From: Gamarada debralockiae
Taxonomy: Eukaryota > Ascomycota > Leotiomycetes > Helotiales > Hyphodiscaceae
DNA length: 63,430 nucleotides
Assembly (NCBI GenBank): GCA_002803225.1
Contig: NXFV01001431.1
Span: 1-63,430, forward strand
Direction of reading: 5' to 3'
Every line of letters starts with the position of its first letter. Position 1 is the stretch's first letter. Position numbers and translations under genes: made by a program. The notes under the pieces were generated by a model, which made no database searches, was not told the origin of the DNA, and was given only the letters and a program-made list of their open reading frames with translations. This document shows, one piece after another, positions 1 through 10,099 of this stretch.

Positions 1-254
1 TGAGGAAGGGGGGAGGGGGGTGGCCAATCACATCGCTGGCAGGATATTATATAGGGGTTTCTAGGGTTTACTGGGGGTTCTAAGCCTAGGGGGAATCCTA
101 ATTTTACGGCCCTCTTTCGTCTTTTAGCTTATATTTAGGGGTTGGTTTTTTAGGTGTAATTTATTTAGTTTTAACGTCCGCAGCCCTAAGTACAGAGGTT
201 CTAAGCTACATTACTATCACTGAAACTCGCAATACGACCGATTTGAAATCTGGA
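1..254. other. Non-coding left flank
   Basis: No coding frame is visible. The first 100 bases are G-rich runs followed by AT-rich sequence. It abuts the left terminal repeat of the Tc1-like relic. Confidence 0.4.
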
Positions 255-1900
255 CAGGTATAAGCGAGCATGCAAACGCGGGGTTTCAAGAACACAAAAC
301 TACTCTCTATAGTAATTTACATACAAATTGAAGTGTTTACCCGTGAAACGCATTCTCGCCTTCGCACTCTATAATTAGAGCATTAATTGCAGCCATTCTA
401 GCTACTAAAGCCCTAATTTTATCTTAAGGAAAGCGCTCCCATTCAGCTCTCCATGCCCTATTTGTCCATTCAGGAGTGTGAGGGGCTTGCCAGTACTGTG
501 TAATTGAAATTCTCATTGGCATCTAAGTCCCTTCTATTGCATTCATATCAGGAGAGTTGCCAATGTACTTCAGAAGAGGGATACCAGCTTTTTTGAGTGC
601 CCGAATAGTCCATTTTGCTTGCGTGTGGAGGAGCGTTATTTTGTTAAAAGACGAATGGGAGTCGCTCGCATTCAAAGGTATCAGGATCGTGGTCTTGGAG
701 CTCAATCTCCTTGTAGAATAGGATCAAAAGAGGCTCGATAACTTCATAAGTATATCGGATATTGTCGACTCCTCCACGCTTTGTAGTCCTCTTGTATTGG
801 TTCCTCTTCTAGAATACCTCCCATATTACTCTCTTCTTTGGCCACTTTTGCCCTTTCTCATCCCTCTGGCGCTCTTTCTCTCGCTCTTGTGCCTCAAACT
901 CTGCTCGACATTCTTCTATGATCTCCTCCTCATTAAGTTGCTCGATCTTCTCTTCATTCTCAGCTTCCTGTTCAGCGGTCTCGGGGTAATGGGTATGACA
1001 GGGCGCTTTGTGATCGTATGTGAAGCATGCCTAGAACATAGCTTTAGAGTAGTTGTTATACCGTCTCTCAATACAATCTGGGTGATATCTCTCTTCTTAG
1101 CCAGCTATTCGTGAGATGTTTTGTTGTACAAGCTTTGCAGAGACTACAATTGTAGCTTCATCTAAGAATATAACCTTCCGCCACTCTGCCAACCCCTAAT
1201 CCTTCCTTGATAACATAATCTCATATCTCTAAGCCTTCTAAATATTAGTCAAGCTAAGTGTTTTAGTTGATTTCGCTCTATGAGGCCGTGGGCCCGTAGC
1301 TTCTTCTCAATCGTACTGCGGTACAAGTCAAAGAACCCCTCTTCGCAAGCAACAATGTTGGAACGTGACATCTGAGTCATAACCCCTTGGCCCTGTTGCC
1401 TAGGGTATGAGTCACTACGCTGTATATAGAGCCCTTGGATAACTACTCTCCAAATGTCAAGCTGCTTTCACATTCTACAATTATGACCTCGCAACAAACA
1501 ATATGCCATAGCTTCTTCCTTTGCTTCTTGTTTAAAATACTAGCTTCTGGTAGTTCTAAAATCTCAGTGTCTGATCTTTAGCTTCGCTCCACTGCCTTTT
1601 TTCTTAGCAACTTGCTCTTCGAGAGTAGGAGGGGGTAATTCCTTAGCTTCATAGTCAGCTTTAAGGGCTTCAGCGCGTTTTTGTAGGTCGGAAGTAGTCT
1701 GTTTTGAAATTCCTGCTCTACGAGCAGCTTCTACTTGATGAACATATTGTAAGTGTACCAAAAATGCAGCTTTATCAATGTCTGAAGCATGTTTGTCTAT
1801 AATGTACTAAGTGGGCTAGAAAGAAAATAAATTAATAATAGTGTAAATGTGACGAGGGATTTTTGGTGTGTTCGCTAACAAAAACCCTCGCTTGTACCTG
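255..1900 (-). mobile_element. Tc1/mariner-like DNA transposon relic
   Basis: About 1.65 kb bounded by short inverted repeats: CAGGTATAAGCGAG at 255-268 and its complement, ending at 1900, with one mismatch (13 of 14). Inside, on the minus strand, lies a decayed transposase. Its N-terminal part (about 1564-1790) carries a helix-turn-helix-like segment with VEAARRAGISKQT. Its C-terminal part (about 337-620) carries the NSPDMNAIE signature typical of the last acidic residue of Tc1/mariner DDE transposases, then an AW..EWE.FP tail. Two in-frame stops sit where the family has Trp (after AIEGT) and Gln (after WERFP), as expected of RIP. The middle is frame-broken. No clear TA duplication was found. 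An inverted repeat at 1853-1890 (CGAGGG-TTTTTG) lies just inside the right end. The element is inactive. Confidence 0.75.
337..1790 (-). pseudogene. Tc1-like transposase, RIP-damaged
   Basis: Decayed coding region of the element above, read right to left. The visible pieces are a 65-residue N-terminal segment rich in Lys/Ala (DNA-binding half), scattered fragments around 1250-1380 and the C-terminal catalytic end. The last stretch, ALVARMAAINALIIECEGEN, runs to a TAA at 337-339. Stops at expected Trp and Gln codons and several frame changes mean no functional protein. The DDE assignment rests on the SPDMN.IE motif and tail, not on a database search. Confidence 0.65.
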
Positions 1901-2607
1901 AATTAAATAACCACCAGCGGAGGAAGTTGGGATATCACCTACACTCCCTCAAATTTGAACCTACCGTATTAATTGGATTAAAAGATCCCAATCTTCCAAA
2001 CGCAGAGGGCGATCTGGAGCTCTAGAGCAACACTGCAATTATGACTATAGCATCCTGGTTTCTCAATCTTCAGAGTAGTTGAATGATCCAATGGAGGCCT
2101 TGTCCATGAGCGCTCTCTACAAGTCGTCAATCGTTCACAGGGTATGAGCGATTGAGATATTGTATTCAAATTAGTACGGTAGTCCCTCCCCTTGCTCCAG
2201 ATACCACAAAACTGAAGTTCCGCATTGAAGATATTATTCCTTTCCTCTAGCTTGGTGTTCTTGCTCCAAAGGTTCCTCTTGATTGAGCAACGCAGTCAAA
2301 CAAAGAGGCCTTCAAATGGCGTCCACTGTGCTTTATGTGAAAAGAAAAGCTGAAAACTGACGATAATCAACCTCAAAGTCTTTTGCCTTGAAAGTTTATC
2401 TTCATTCATCGTGATATTTGTAGAAAGAAAACTCAAAATTTCTCTCAAAATCTGGAAAAGAATGGCACACTTCCCCTTCAGTAAAACAGTCATCTCCTAG
2501 ACATTCACACTTTATTCTTGTCAACTTGTTATCATCATATCAAGTATATTACTTGCCTTTTCGCAGCCATGGCAGCACCAAAATGATCCGCATCGGAATC
2601 TCCAAAG
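1901..2607. other. Intergenic, nothing recognised
   Basis: AT-rich sequence between the Tc1-like relic and the next broken frame. Short open frames on both strands have no recognisable domains. Confidence 0.4.
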
Positions 2608-3675
2608 GTGGAGCCACAAGCGAAGAAAGCCAAAAAGGCCAAGACGGGGGGGAAAAGCCGAGAAAGAAACTCCTGGGATGAAGGCTCCTACGACATCTTG
2701 CGCATACTTTACGTGTACAAAGCTGGCGACAAACTACAGTGGACTTATATAATCTTTTGGAGGAACAATGGCGCTCGGAATACCCAATCATAAGAGCTGC
2801 AGCGCTTGGCCAGTTGATATGGATGGAAGACCCATCTCCCAAGTCAATTGACCAAGCTGAACAAGCGCCGCGGGAGTTCCGTTTGACACAAGAAGGCTTA
2901 TGGGATGATGAGTCGTGGATGCCAGCTGGGGTCGAGAAAGGAAAAGAAGCGCTGAAGCAGCTGCAGACTGGGTGGAGTGAATTGGTGAAGAAGGGCATCA
3001 AGAAAGAGAAAGAAAAGAATACGGCAAATTCAAAAGCTGCGAATGAGGCTCTGAGAAAGGAAAACGAGAAGACGGGGAAAGCTGATTCGAAGGCCTGGGC
3101 TGAGCAATTTCGGAGACGCCTGACTCCGAATTTAGTGAGGACTCCCAAGACAGATGGTTGGGCATTCGAAATCTCCCTTACCTATCGATAATGTTAAGCA
3201 AAATACTAAGAGGTTGGCTGCTGACTTATTAGCAACAAAGAAGAAAGAAGAGAAAGCTAAGAAGAAAGGTAATACTGAGCGAGACAGACTAGCAGCTAAG
3301 AAGCACGAGCAAGTCGTGAAAGAAAAGCTTGAAAGTGATAGAAGGGATATGGAGCAGAAACGCCTGTTAGAAGAGAAGAAGGCGAAGGACACGATCGAGC
3401 AAGCCAAGAAGGATGCGGGGCAAACCGCAAAAAGACAGAGAAAGCCAGGGTTGAAAGGGAGAAGAGCGATGCGGAGGAAAGGCAACACAAAAAAGCTGAG
3501 TAGGGGCGAAAAGATGCAGGGGCTGCCGCCCGAGCAGCTGCAAAGGAGCTACCAGCCAAAGTCAAGTTCCAATGCGTGTCTGATCCACTTGAAAAAGAAC
3601 CGCGAATATGACAGCTTTCAGATACCTCCCCAAGCGTCTTACCTAAATCCTAGCTGGAGACATTGGCGCTATTAG
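2608..3675 (+). pseudogene. Broken Lys/Glu-rich hypothetical gene
   Basis: Three overlapping plus-strand frames (about 2608-2793, 2700-3191, 3154-3675) read like pieces of one charged protein: a Lys/Ala-rich start, a middle with VDLYNLLEEQWRSEYPII, and a long Lys/Glu/Arg-rich stretch likely to form a coiled coil (about 3200-3480). The frame changes are not bracketed by convincing GT-AG introns, so indels are likely. It meets the minus-strand frame at 3672 tail to tail. I do not recognise the family. An intact gene with unusual introns is the alternative. Confidence 0.35.
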
Positions 3676-4652
3676 TTATGGGAATTATCGCTTTCTTGAC
3701 TCGGCAGTGCCGCAATTTCAGGAGAGTGTTTTTGGTTGCGTGCTGGCTCTGGTAATCCGAGGAATAAGCCACCATCTTTCGTCTTGGGTTTCTTAGTGGT
3801 TGGCGTCTTGGCATCATGTTCTGCCGTCCGATTTTTGCTGGGAATGGCGACTGAAGTTGGGACGTTATTTGTTGGTATACCGTTATGGACAACCTTTGAA
3901 ATCCTCACAGTGGGTGTGTCCTCGGGGAGGTTATGAAGACGCCTGTCACCCCAAAAGGTGAAGATTTTGCCGCTTAATTCCATCTGGAGGATGTCTTGGT
4001 CATCGTTGAGCGCAGGGAAGCCGTTATGAGCAGCGTTAGCCCAGATATCGCCAGCTGTGGTAAAGTTTCCAGGCCAAGTACCGTGCTTGAAGAGATTGGA
4101 AAATAGCTTCTCTTCAACCACACAGGAACAGCGGTCGTCGAGAATAACGCAAGCCGGGATACCCCAGATCCCTAAAGGATCATACCAATTCTCAGCCGTA
4201 ATGTGTGGGACATTCGTCGGCGAGTACAGGGGCCATGTCTCTGGGTCAAGTGGGTCTCTCTCATTTTCCTCTCCGATAACGAAGAGTTTCAGTTTCTCTT
4301 TCTTCTGTTAAACTTTCGCCTTGCTGACTATGTCATGGAACCGTAATTTATACCGAATATCGATGTTGAGTGGTTGGAATGCATCTTGGGCTCGTTTGAG
4401 ACGCTGAACATCTTGATCGGAAATCTCATATTTCGAGGGCTTTCTGCGCTCAATGCTGATTCGGGTTTCTTCTTTCGGAGCTACCGCTGATCTTGACTTT
4501 CAGGGGCCTCCAGCTTGCAGAGAAAGTTTGAATTCTTCCCAGAGGTGTGATCGTGTTCTTTATGAGAGTTCGATTGACATTGTTGTTCGAGATTGTTGGA
4601 GTTTGTCGAGATTTCTGGAGAAACGTTATTCACGGCAACGAGTTTCGAAGGT
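3672..4652 (-). pseudogene. Broken hypothetical gene cut by the pogo insertion
   Basis: A coherent minus-strand reading frame of about 270 codons ends at 3672. It includes RLKRAQDAFQPLNIDIRYKL, then a single in-frame TAA (about 4308) inside a Lys/Gln-rich stretch, then IWGIPACVILDDRCSCVVEE and GDIWANAAHNGFPALNDDQD. The TAA fits a Gln codon changed by one C-to-T step. Around 4480-4500 the frame shifts by one and continues to the TA target site at 4652, where the pogo element sits; the frame stays open for only a few codons on the far side. I do not recognise the protein. The pattern is a once-functional gene damaged by RIP, an indel and an insertion. Confidence 0.4.
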
Positions 4653-4653
4653 A

Positions 4654-6580
4654 CAGTACGACCTCTATATAAGCATCCTTTAAGTAAGCATACCTGACCA
4701 ATAAGCATTGAGTTCTAGGTCCCATTTTTTTTTAGGTGAACCAATAAGCATACCTCGATCTAAGCATATACTTAGATAATTAGGGTCCTGATTTTGATAT
4801 CACACCTAATTTTACCTTGATATGCTTATAATTCTATTAACATCACTACAAATATCATCAGAATAGAGGAGAAAAAGCGTTGCAGAGCTCTAACTAATGC
4901 TGATCGATTAAAGATTCGAAAGCGCAATCAAACACACCCTCCAGCGCAGCAGAAAGACCTTGCAACTTGGTTCACCGCTACTACGGGGCATCCCCTTGAT
5001 CAAAGTCAAATATCTAGGATTTTAGGCCCTAAATTCGATTACCTCGATAGCGAACACACGCGAAAAGACATACAGACAATAAAAGGAAGGAGCAAATCGT
5101 TTACAAGAGACTGGCCTGATCTTGAGATAGTATTATTCGAGTGGCAGCAACGTATGCAGCAAAAGAAAGCCATCATTACAGGAGACATCTTAAAGGAGAA
5201 GGCAAGGCAATTATAGGACGCACTACTACAATACAATGATATAGAGATGCCTAAATAGTCGAATAGATAGCTAGATAGGTTCAAAAAAACGATACAAAAT
5301 CAAGGAGTATGTCTAACACAGAGAAGCTAGCTCTGCTACAACTAATGACCTGGATAATATTACACAAATAGAGACAATACAACAGCTTTATAAAGAGTAT
5401 GAACTCCACAATATCCTTAATATATAAACGAAACTAGCCTGAACTAAAAGAGAACTCCTGATCGCACCCTTGTAACACAGTCACATAATAGAACCAAGAA
5501 GAGCAAAGACCGCATTACTATTGCGCTGACCAACAATACTAATAGCAGTAAGAAGTTTAAGCCTTGGGTTATTAGTAAATCAGAGAATCTACGCTGTTTC
5601 AGGAAGATCAACCGCCGCAATCTACAAATTACCTACCGATGCAACAAGTCAAAGTAGATAACAGGGCTAATATATAAAGAGTATCTACAGTAGCTTAATA
5701 ATAAGATGAGAGTAGAAGGAAGGAAGGTTCTGCTATTAATGGACAACTTCTTTGCTCATGAGCTGGCAGTACAGTTGGTTAGTAGTTTACAAGGTCTTTC
5801 GCATATCCGAATAGCATGGCTTCCTCTAAACACTACGTCTGCATAGCAACTAATAGATCAAGGGATTATTGCTAGTTTCAAGCTTTAATACCGCAAGCTG
5901 TGGATTGTGTTTATACTACAGGAATACGAGGCTGATAAAAATCCACAGAAGACAGTCAACTTGCTAAGAGCAATACAATAGACACAAGCTACCTAGGAAA
6001 CATCAGTTACAACAGACACAATCCAAAGATATTAGTGGAAATCGACCTTAATTAAGAAGCTTACACCTAAAGAACTTATACAAATAGCAGAGCTTGAAGG
6101 AGACACTATTATTATAGACGATGGAAGTACCGATCGAATTGAACTACAAGACTAGATTACACAACTCCCAATCGAGAACCCCCTTTCCCTTAACGAATTC
6201 TTGAACCCAGAAGACGAGGCAATTATTAACGAGGAAGATAATATCTTTGCATCTATTATGGACTACTATGCTATTACTAGGCCAGGTAAAGAGGAGCAAT
6301 CAAGTGATAAGGAGGAAGTTAAGGAGGTAGATACAATTGAAGCCTTGAGAGTAGTAGAGATAGTGAAGATGTGGAAGCTACAAAAGGGAGATAGTCAAGA
6401 TCTCCAAGCACTTAATCGTCTTGTAAGAGAAATAGCACGATATAAGATAGAGGTAGCTCACCAGACGACGATTCATAGGGTTTTTAAGCCAAAATAATCA
6501 ATTCCCTTTATATAAGCATACCTCTCTTCTAAGCATATGCTTTTGGGCACGGATCGTATGCTTATAGAGAGGTCGTACTG
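4654..6580 (+). mobile_element. Fot1/pogo-type DNA transposon, RIP-inactivated
   Basis: A complete 1,927-bp element. The left terminus begins CAGTACGACCTCTATATAAG (4654); the right terminus, read in reverse, begins CAGTACGACCTCTCTATAAG (6580). TA dinucleotides flank both ends (4652-4653 and 6581-6582), the pogo/Tc1 target duplication. The plus strand encodes a CENP-B/pogo-type transposase with an N-terminal helix-turn-helix region and a DDE catalytic region. Many TAG stops fall where Trp or Gln is expected. It interrupts the host sequence AAGG-TA-ACCG inside an older broken reading frame. Confidence 0.92.
4875..6497 (+). pseudogene. Pogo-family DDE transposase, multiple RIP stops
   Basis: Readable order: an N-terminal CENP-B-like helix-turn-helix with LTNADRLKIRKRNQTHPPAQ, then ISRILGPKFDYLDS; a second DNA-binding part with SFTRDWPDLEIVLFEWQQRM; and a catalytic part with VLLLMDNFFAHE and WLPLNTTSA, then a stop, then QLIDQGIIASFK, the classical pogo block around the second Asp and its Gln-rich follow-up. 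The C-terminal 98 residues (6201-6497) remain open. Stops at about 5213, 5258 and 5270 replace Trp, and one in the NTTSA block sits at a position usually occupied by Trp or Gln. The protein cannot be made intact. Confidence 0.85.
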
Positions 6581-6839
6581 TAACCGAAGGTTGAAATATT
6601 CACTTCAGAATTCCGAAAGAGTCACGTTTTCTATTCTTTATTATTCTACTAGATCAATTGCTATTTTCTATTGTTTTCAGGGACAGAATATCATGAAGGT
6701 CGTAAGAGCAAATAGTAGAGAAGAAGACTTGTATTTTGCTAAAGGCCTCTGATCTCTGCATATAATTTATCGTTGCACAAATCCCTCCTCTACAACCCAA
6801 ATTTCCTGTGGAACTATAGATATCTGCCTTAATAAACCC

Positions 6840-7862
6840 ATGAACTATAAAGATAAGACAATTAGCTTCTGTCGTGAGAGAGTCCGCAAGGAAAGAAGAA
6901 TTACATACCTTCAAGTCTCATTTCGAGCTTCTTTGCAGAAGTCAGGAAACGCAACAAAGTTTGGGTGTCGAAATTTACTTTCAAGCAGAAGTCAGGAAAC
7001 GCAAGTTTTGGCGCGGAATAGTAAGCGTAACAAGAAGTTCAAACTAAGCGGGGCTGGTCGTACGCATGCAGTGCTTATGAACGAGACACAAAGTTGGGCG
7101 AATAAGCCTGAAATGACTGGAAAGTTGACTGTTTTAGAGGATGATAGGTTTGACTTGGAAGAAGGGACTGGCGATGTTGTTAGCATTCTGGGCACGACCC
7201 TGTGGAGCTACATTCAACTCTAAGAACCGGGGGCGGTAAACGTATTGTCGGAAACAACGTTGCTCGTCATGCGGAACTGTTCTTGCATTCTTTTGAATGG
7301 TTACAGACGGAGATGCGCAAAATCAGTGGAGAGAAGGATGGTGCGCAGAGAAGAATTCTAGGCAGTAATTCTCGGGATACTCCCCTGCCTATTCTGGACA
7401 TGTAATTGAGTTGCAGCTCAAGGGGCTTTCCAGAACGGAATTCATGCGAGTTCACAACTACTGAGATTTCGCTGGCTCTTCACTTCCGCTATTGAGCAAA
7501 TGCTAACACCGAGGCTCTAGATATAATACATCTTGCGCCGACGACATGGGGGAACCAGAGCTCTGAGTACCCCTTTTCCAACCTGTTCATGTCGGATATT
7601 TTGAGCGGAGACCAGTCCAAACACCTCATCCCAGAGCTGCGCAAAGGTGACGTTTGGGTCTTTGGACAGACACATATATGCAACGACTACATGCAGGCGA
7701 GGTCAGGGTTGTAAGTCCACTAATAAATAGTATCCCGTCGTGAATGTCGTCGCTGACTATGATTTGTTTAGTTCACTAATCAGAAGGGAAATAGAGAGGC
7801 ACTTCCTCTTCCCAACCCTACACCGAAGCAGTTTGATGCTAAGAGATGGTTTGAGATATAGT
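6840..7862 (+). pseudogene. Calcineurin-like metallophosphoesterase relic
   Basis: Pieces in different frames follow the order of a fungal calcineurin-like phosphoesterase. These are TGKLTVLEDDRFDLEEGTGD followed by ILGTTLWS (7110-7210), NNVARHAELFLHSFEWLQTE (about 7250-7310), HLAPTTWG (about 7530), GDVWVFGQTHICNDY (about 7650-7690, the usual GHTH block with His changed to Gln) and a C-terminal end NQKGNREALPLPNPTPKQFD (about 7780-7850). Family members carry GHTH as metal ligands, so GQTH would impair binding even without the frame changes. A possible intron at 7709-7771 does not keep the frame. The gene is dead. Confidence 0.6.
6935..7004. repeat. Direct repeat pair, 50-bp spacing
   Basis: The 20-mer GCAGAAGTCAGGAAACGCAA occurs at 6935-6954 and again at 6985-7004, within the degraded metallophosphoesterase region. 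It looks like a local tandem duplication that has diverged between the copies. Confidence 0.8.
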
Positions 7863-8520
7863 GTGATGGGCTATGGAACTGTAAAATGAATGTCAACTTG
7901 GTCGGCAAATCGACAGAGGTGTGTGTGTGAGTGTGTGTGTGTGTGTGATTTTCTTTCTTACCCCTAAACTGCGATATCTTTGAATTTGGTATTGTTGGTA
8001 TTTATACAAGCTGAAGATGTGCTGCTACTTATCTTCCAAATTCATGCATTCCCGTCGACGATAATTCATTCGTAGATGAGCGATGGCGTGGTAAAGAATG
8101 CCGCTTTGGTGAAATGAACAAAATCTATGGAATCTTGAGTGATGAGCTCAACGAGTTTATAAGATGGTTCCACAGCAATTTTACACTGTCCAGAAGGACA
8201 GGCTAGGTAGGACGAGACTCAGAACGGCATTGAAACGTCAAAACGCCAATAAGAGGCTCTCCGTATTTCAAAGGACAAGAGTAGCACAATTCCTAGGATA
8301 CGGAGTGGAATGATGGATCTCGGTCTTCCAAAATTGGCAACGGAGAACCGAGCATTGGTCGCAAACTTAGAAGGAGCTGAGGGTTCGAGAGCACAGGGCA
8401 CTTCTGCGAAGCCACAATACCCTTCAATGTAAACAGCCATTCGATTTCGTTTATACCTCCTAACGTCCGTAGTATCCTACAATTGCCATCCTCCCATTCT
8501 CTCCGGCAGCGACCAATCTC
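7863..8520. other. Intergenic with a GT microsatellite
   Basis: No gene recognised. A (GT)n run with one interruption lies at about 7920-7947. The rest is the 3' flank of sdhC; a short minus-strand open frame at 8219-8440 has no recognisable domain. Confidence 0.5.
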
Positions 8521-9261
8521 TCAGACGAAAGCAACCAGCGCCAAACTGCTCGCCACACTGAGTCCCACAACCGCCCATCCAGTAGCAATAACGCTCTTAT
8601 TCTTAAAATTCAGTGCAAGGTCCCAAACCAAATGTCTAATCCCATTAATCGAATGAAACGTAAATGGCATCGCAACAGCAAACTTCGCTGCAACCTTAAG
8701 CATCACAGGCAGAGATCCAAATGCCGCTGCCATAGAGGCAGAATCCATGTGCCAGCCAAACAAGGGGGAAACGAGATATGCTGCGCCGAATACGTAGAAG
8801 CCGCCAGAGACCACGCAGCCGGTGATGCGGTTCAGGCCCGAGAGGATCCAGGGGATTTGCGGTTGGTAGATTGAGAGATGGGGGGAAACGGGGCGCCGCT
8901 TGCGTTGGGCGACGAGGATTTGGTAGGAGTCGGCTGGTGTCATCTTTGACGTCGCTACCGGTCTGGTTGGTGTTAGCTGCTGTTCGAAATGATGTCGTGA
9001 GGTTTGGACTTGGGGAGACGGGGAAGGGAGGAGGGGAAGTACCGAGTCTGCATCGCGCCGACCATTGCGGGAGCGGCGAACTTCTTCATGGCCATCTGCG
9101 AGATCATCGAAGGATTGCTGGCAGCAACTATGGAATCTGTTAGCTATTGAAGCACATGATGCAATTGAGGTGGGATGTTCGCAACTGTTGGTGGCAGAGG
9201 ATGAGGAGGGAGGGTACATACGTCGACGTAGCGACTGCTGGGTAGCTCTTTGCGCGAACAT
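8521..9261 (-). CDS. sdhC: Succinate dehydrogenase cytochrome b560 subunit
   Basis: Membrane anchor of mitochondrial complex II. It binds haem b and ubiquinone with SdhD and passes electrons from the SdhB iron-sulphur clusters. Three exons: 9222-9261, 9043-9136 and 8521-8962, with introns of 85 and 80 bp. They give 191 residues, the usual fungal length. Residues 1-45 are Arg/Ser/Ala-rich with no acidic residues, fitting a mitochondrial presequence. RPVSPHLSIY (69-78) opens the mature core. S86 and R90 in LSGLNRITG correspond to the quinone-site Ser/Arg pair. FHSINGIRHLVWD supplies the haem-ligand candidate H148 and the conserved R154, H155 and D158. Three hydrophobic helices follow the family plan. 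The start is the ATG at 9261, since the open frame upstream lacks a targeting sequence. Confidence 0.93.
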   Translation of the reverse strand: MFAQRATQQSLRRRMYPPSSSSATNSCEHPTSIASCASIANRFHSCCQQSFDDLADGHEEVRRSRNGRRDADSVLPLLPSPSPQVQTSRHHFEQQLTPTRPVATSKMTPADSYQILVAQRKRRPVSPHLSIYQPQIPWILSGLNRITGCVVSGGFYVFGAAYLVSPLFGWHMDSASMAAAFGSLPVMLKVAAKFAVAMPFTFHSINGIRHLVWDLALNFKNKSVIATGWAVVGLSVASSLALVAFV

Positions 9262-10099
9262 TTTGATTGAATGGATTGCTCTCCTATCGCCGACGACACA
9301 ATGGCAGAATGTTGATTGAGTTCGAAGCTTGAAGATGTTGTCGTTGATTCCGATCCGGCATTCCTCGGCAAAAGCCATCCAATCATCCTTCCCGAATTTC
9401 CAAACGCCTCATTCCACATTCAGGTTAGCTCCTTCTGCACGTGACACACCAAAAATTGGTACAACCGAAATTTTCGAGCTTCAAATTCCTCTTCTCCTCA
9501 TGAGCATCAACCCATCACGCTGCTTGATCTCTAAAGTGGCACGCGACGGTGAAATTGCTGACCAGCGACGTTATGTCATTGGAAGGTCATACATATGTTC
9601 TGAGAAGGAATGATCTGTCGTTAATCTCGACCTCGAGGATTCCATCTCAAGGTCGTTTCATTTTATGATCTACACGCCATTGCTGGAGTTTGGATTGCTG
9701 GAAGGCTTATCGGAAAATGGAGAATTGGGATTATTAAGAGAAGTGTGGCAAGAGGGGATGGAGATGAGTGATGACGCTGGCTGTGTGCTACAATTGCTTG
9801 CAGCATATGGCAGATTCAGAGTCGAAGGAAAGGGAATCGCACTCGCAACGTACAAAGTCTATCAACGTCACCATGATCTGATTCATGTGAGACCTTGCAG
9901 AGGCTTCAAAGATTCGGCTTTGTCAATGTCTGAGGTGTTTTTCCTAGCGAGTGTAGTAGAGGGCAGTCCCGTGATACTGTTCGCCTTTTGGCATAGCAAA
10001 CTATTCTTGAACGTTACCATATACTCATTCAAACAATCCATTGCTCCCTATGCATTATTTCTAAACATTGAATCACAAAATCCCTTTCACCTTCACACA
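9262..10099. other. Intergenic; possible short ORF only
   Basis: This contains the sdhC upstream region and the 3' flank of the sphingomyelinase-like gene. A plus-strand open frame from an ATG at 9665 runs about 100 codons before overlapping the neighbour's antisense. It has no known motif, so I do not call it a gene. Confidence 0.4.

Noticed and set aside
1..120. G-rich start as a possible telomere or subtelomeric repeat
   Set aside because: No TTAGGG array or other regular unit is present.
2549..3565. Phe/Ser-rich minus-strand open frames
   Set aside because: They are complements of the Lys/Glu-rich plus-strand frame (AAG/GAA read backwards give CTT/TTC).
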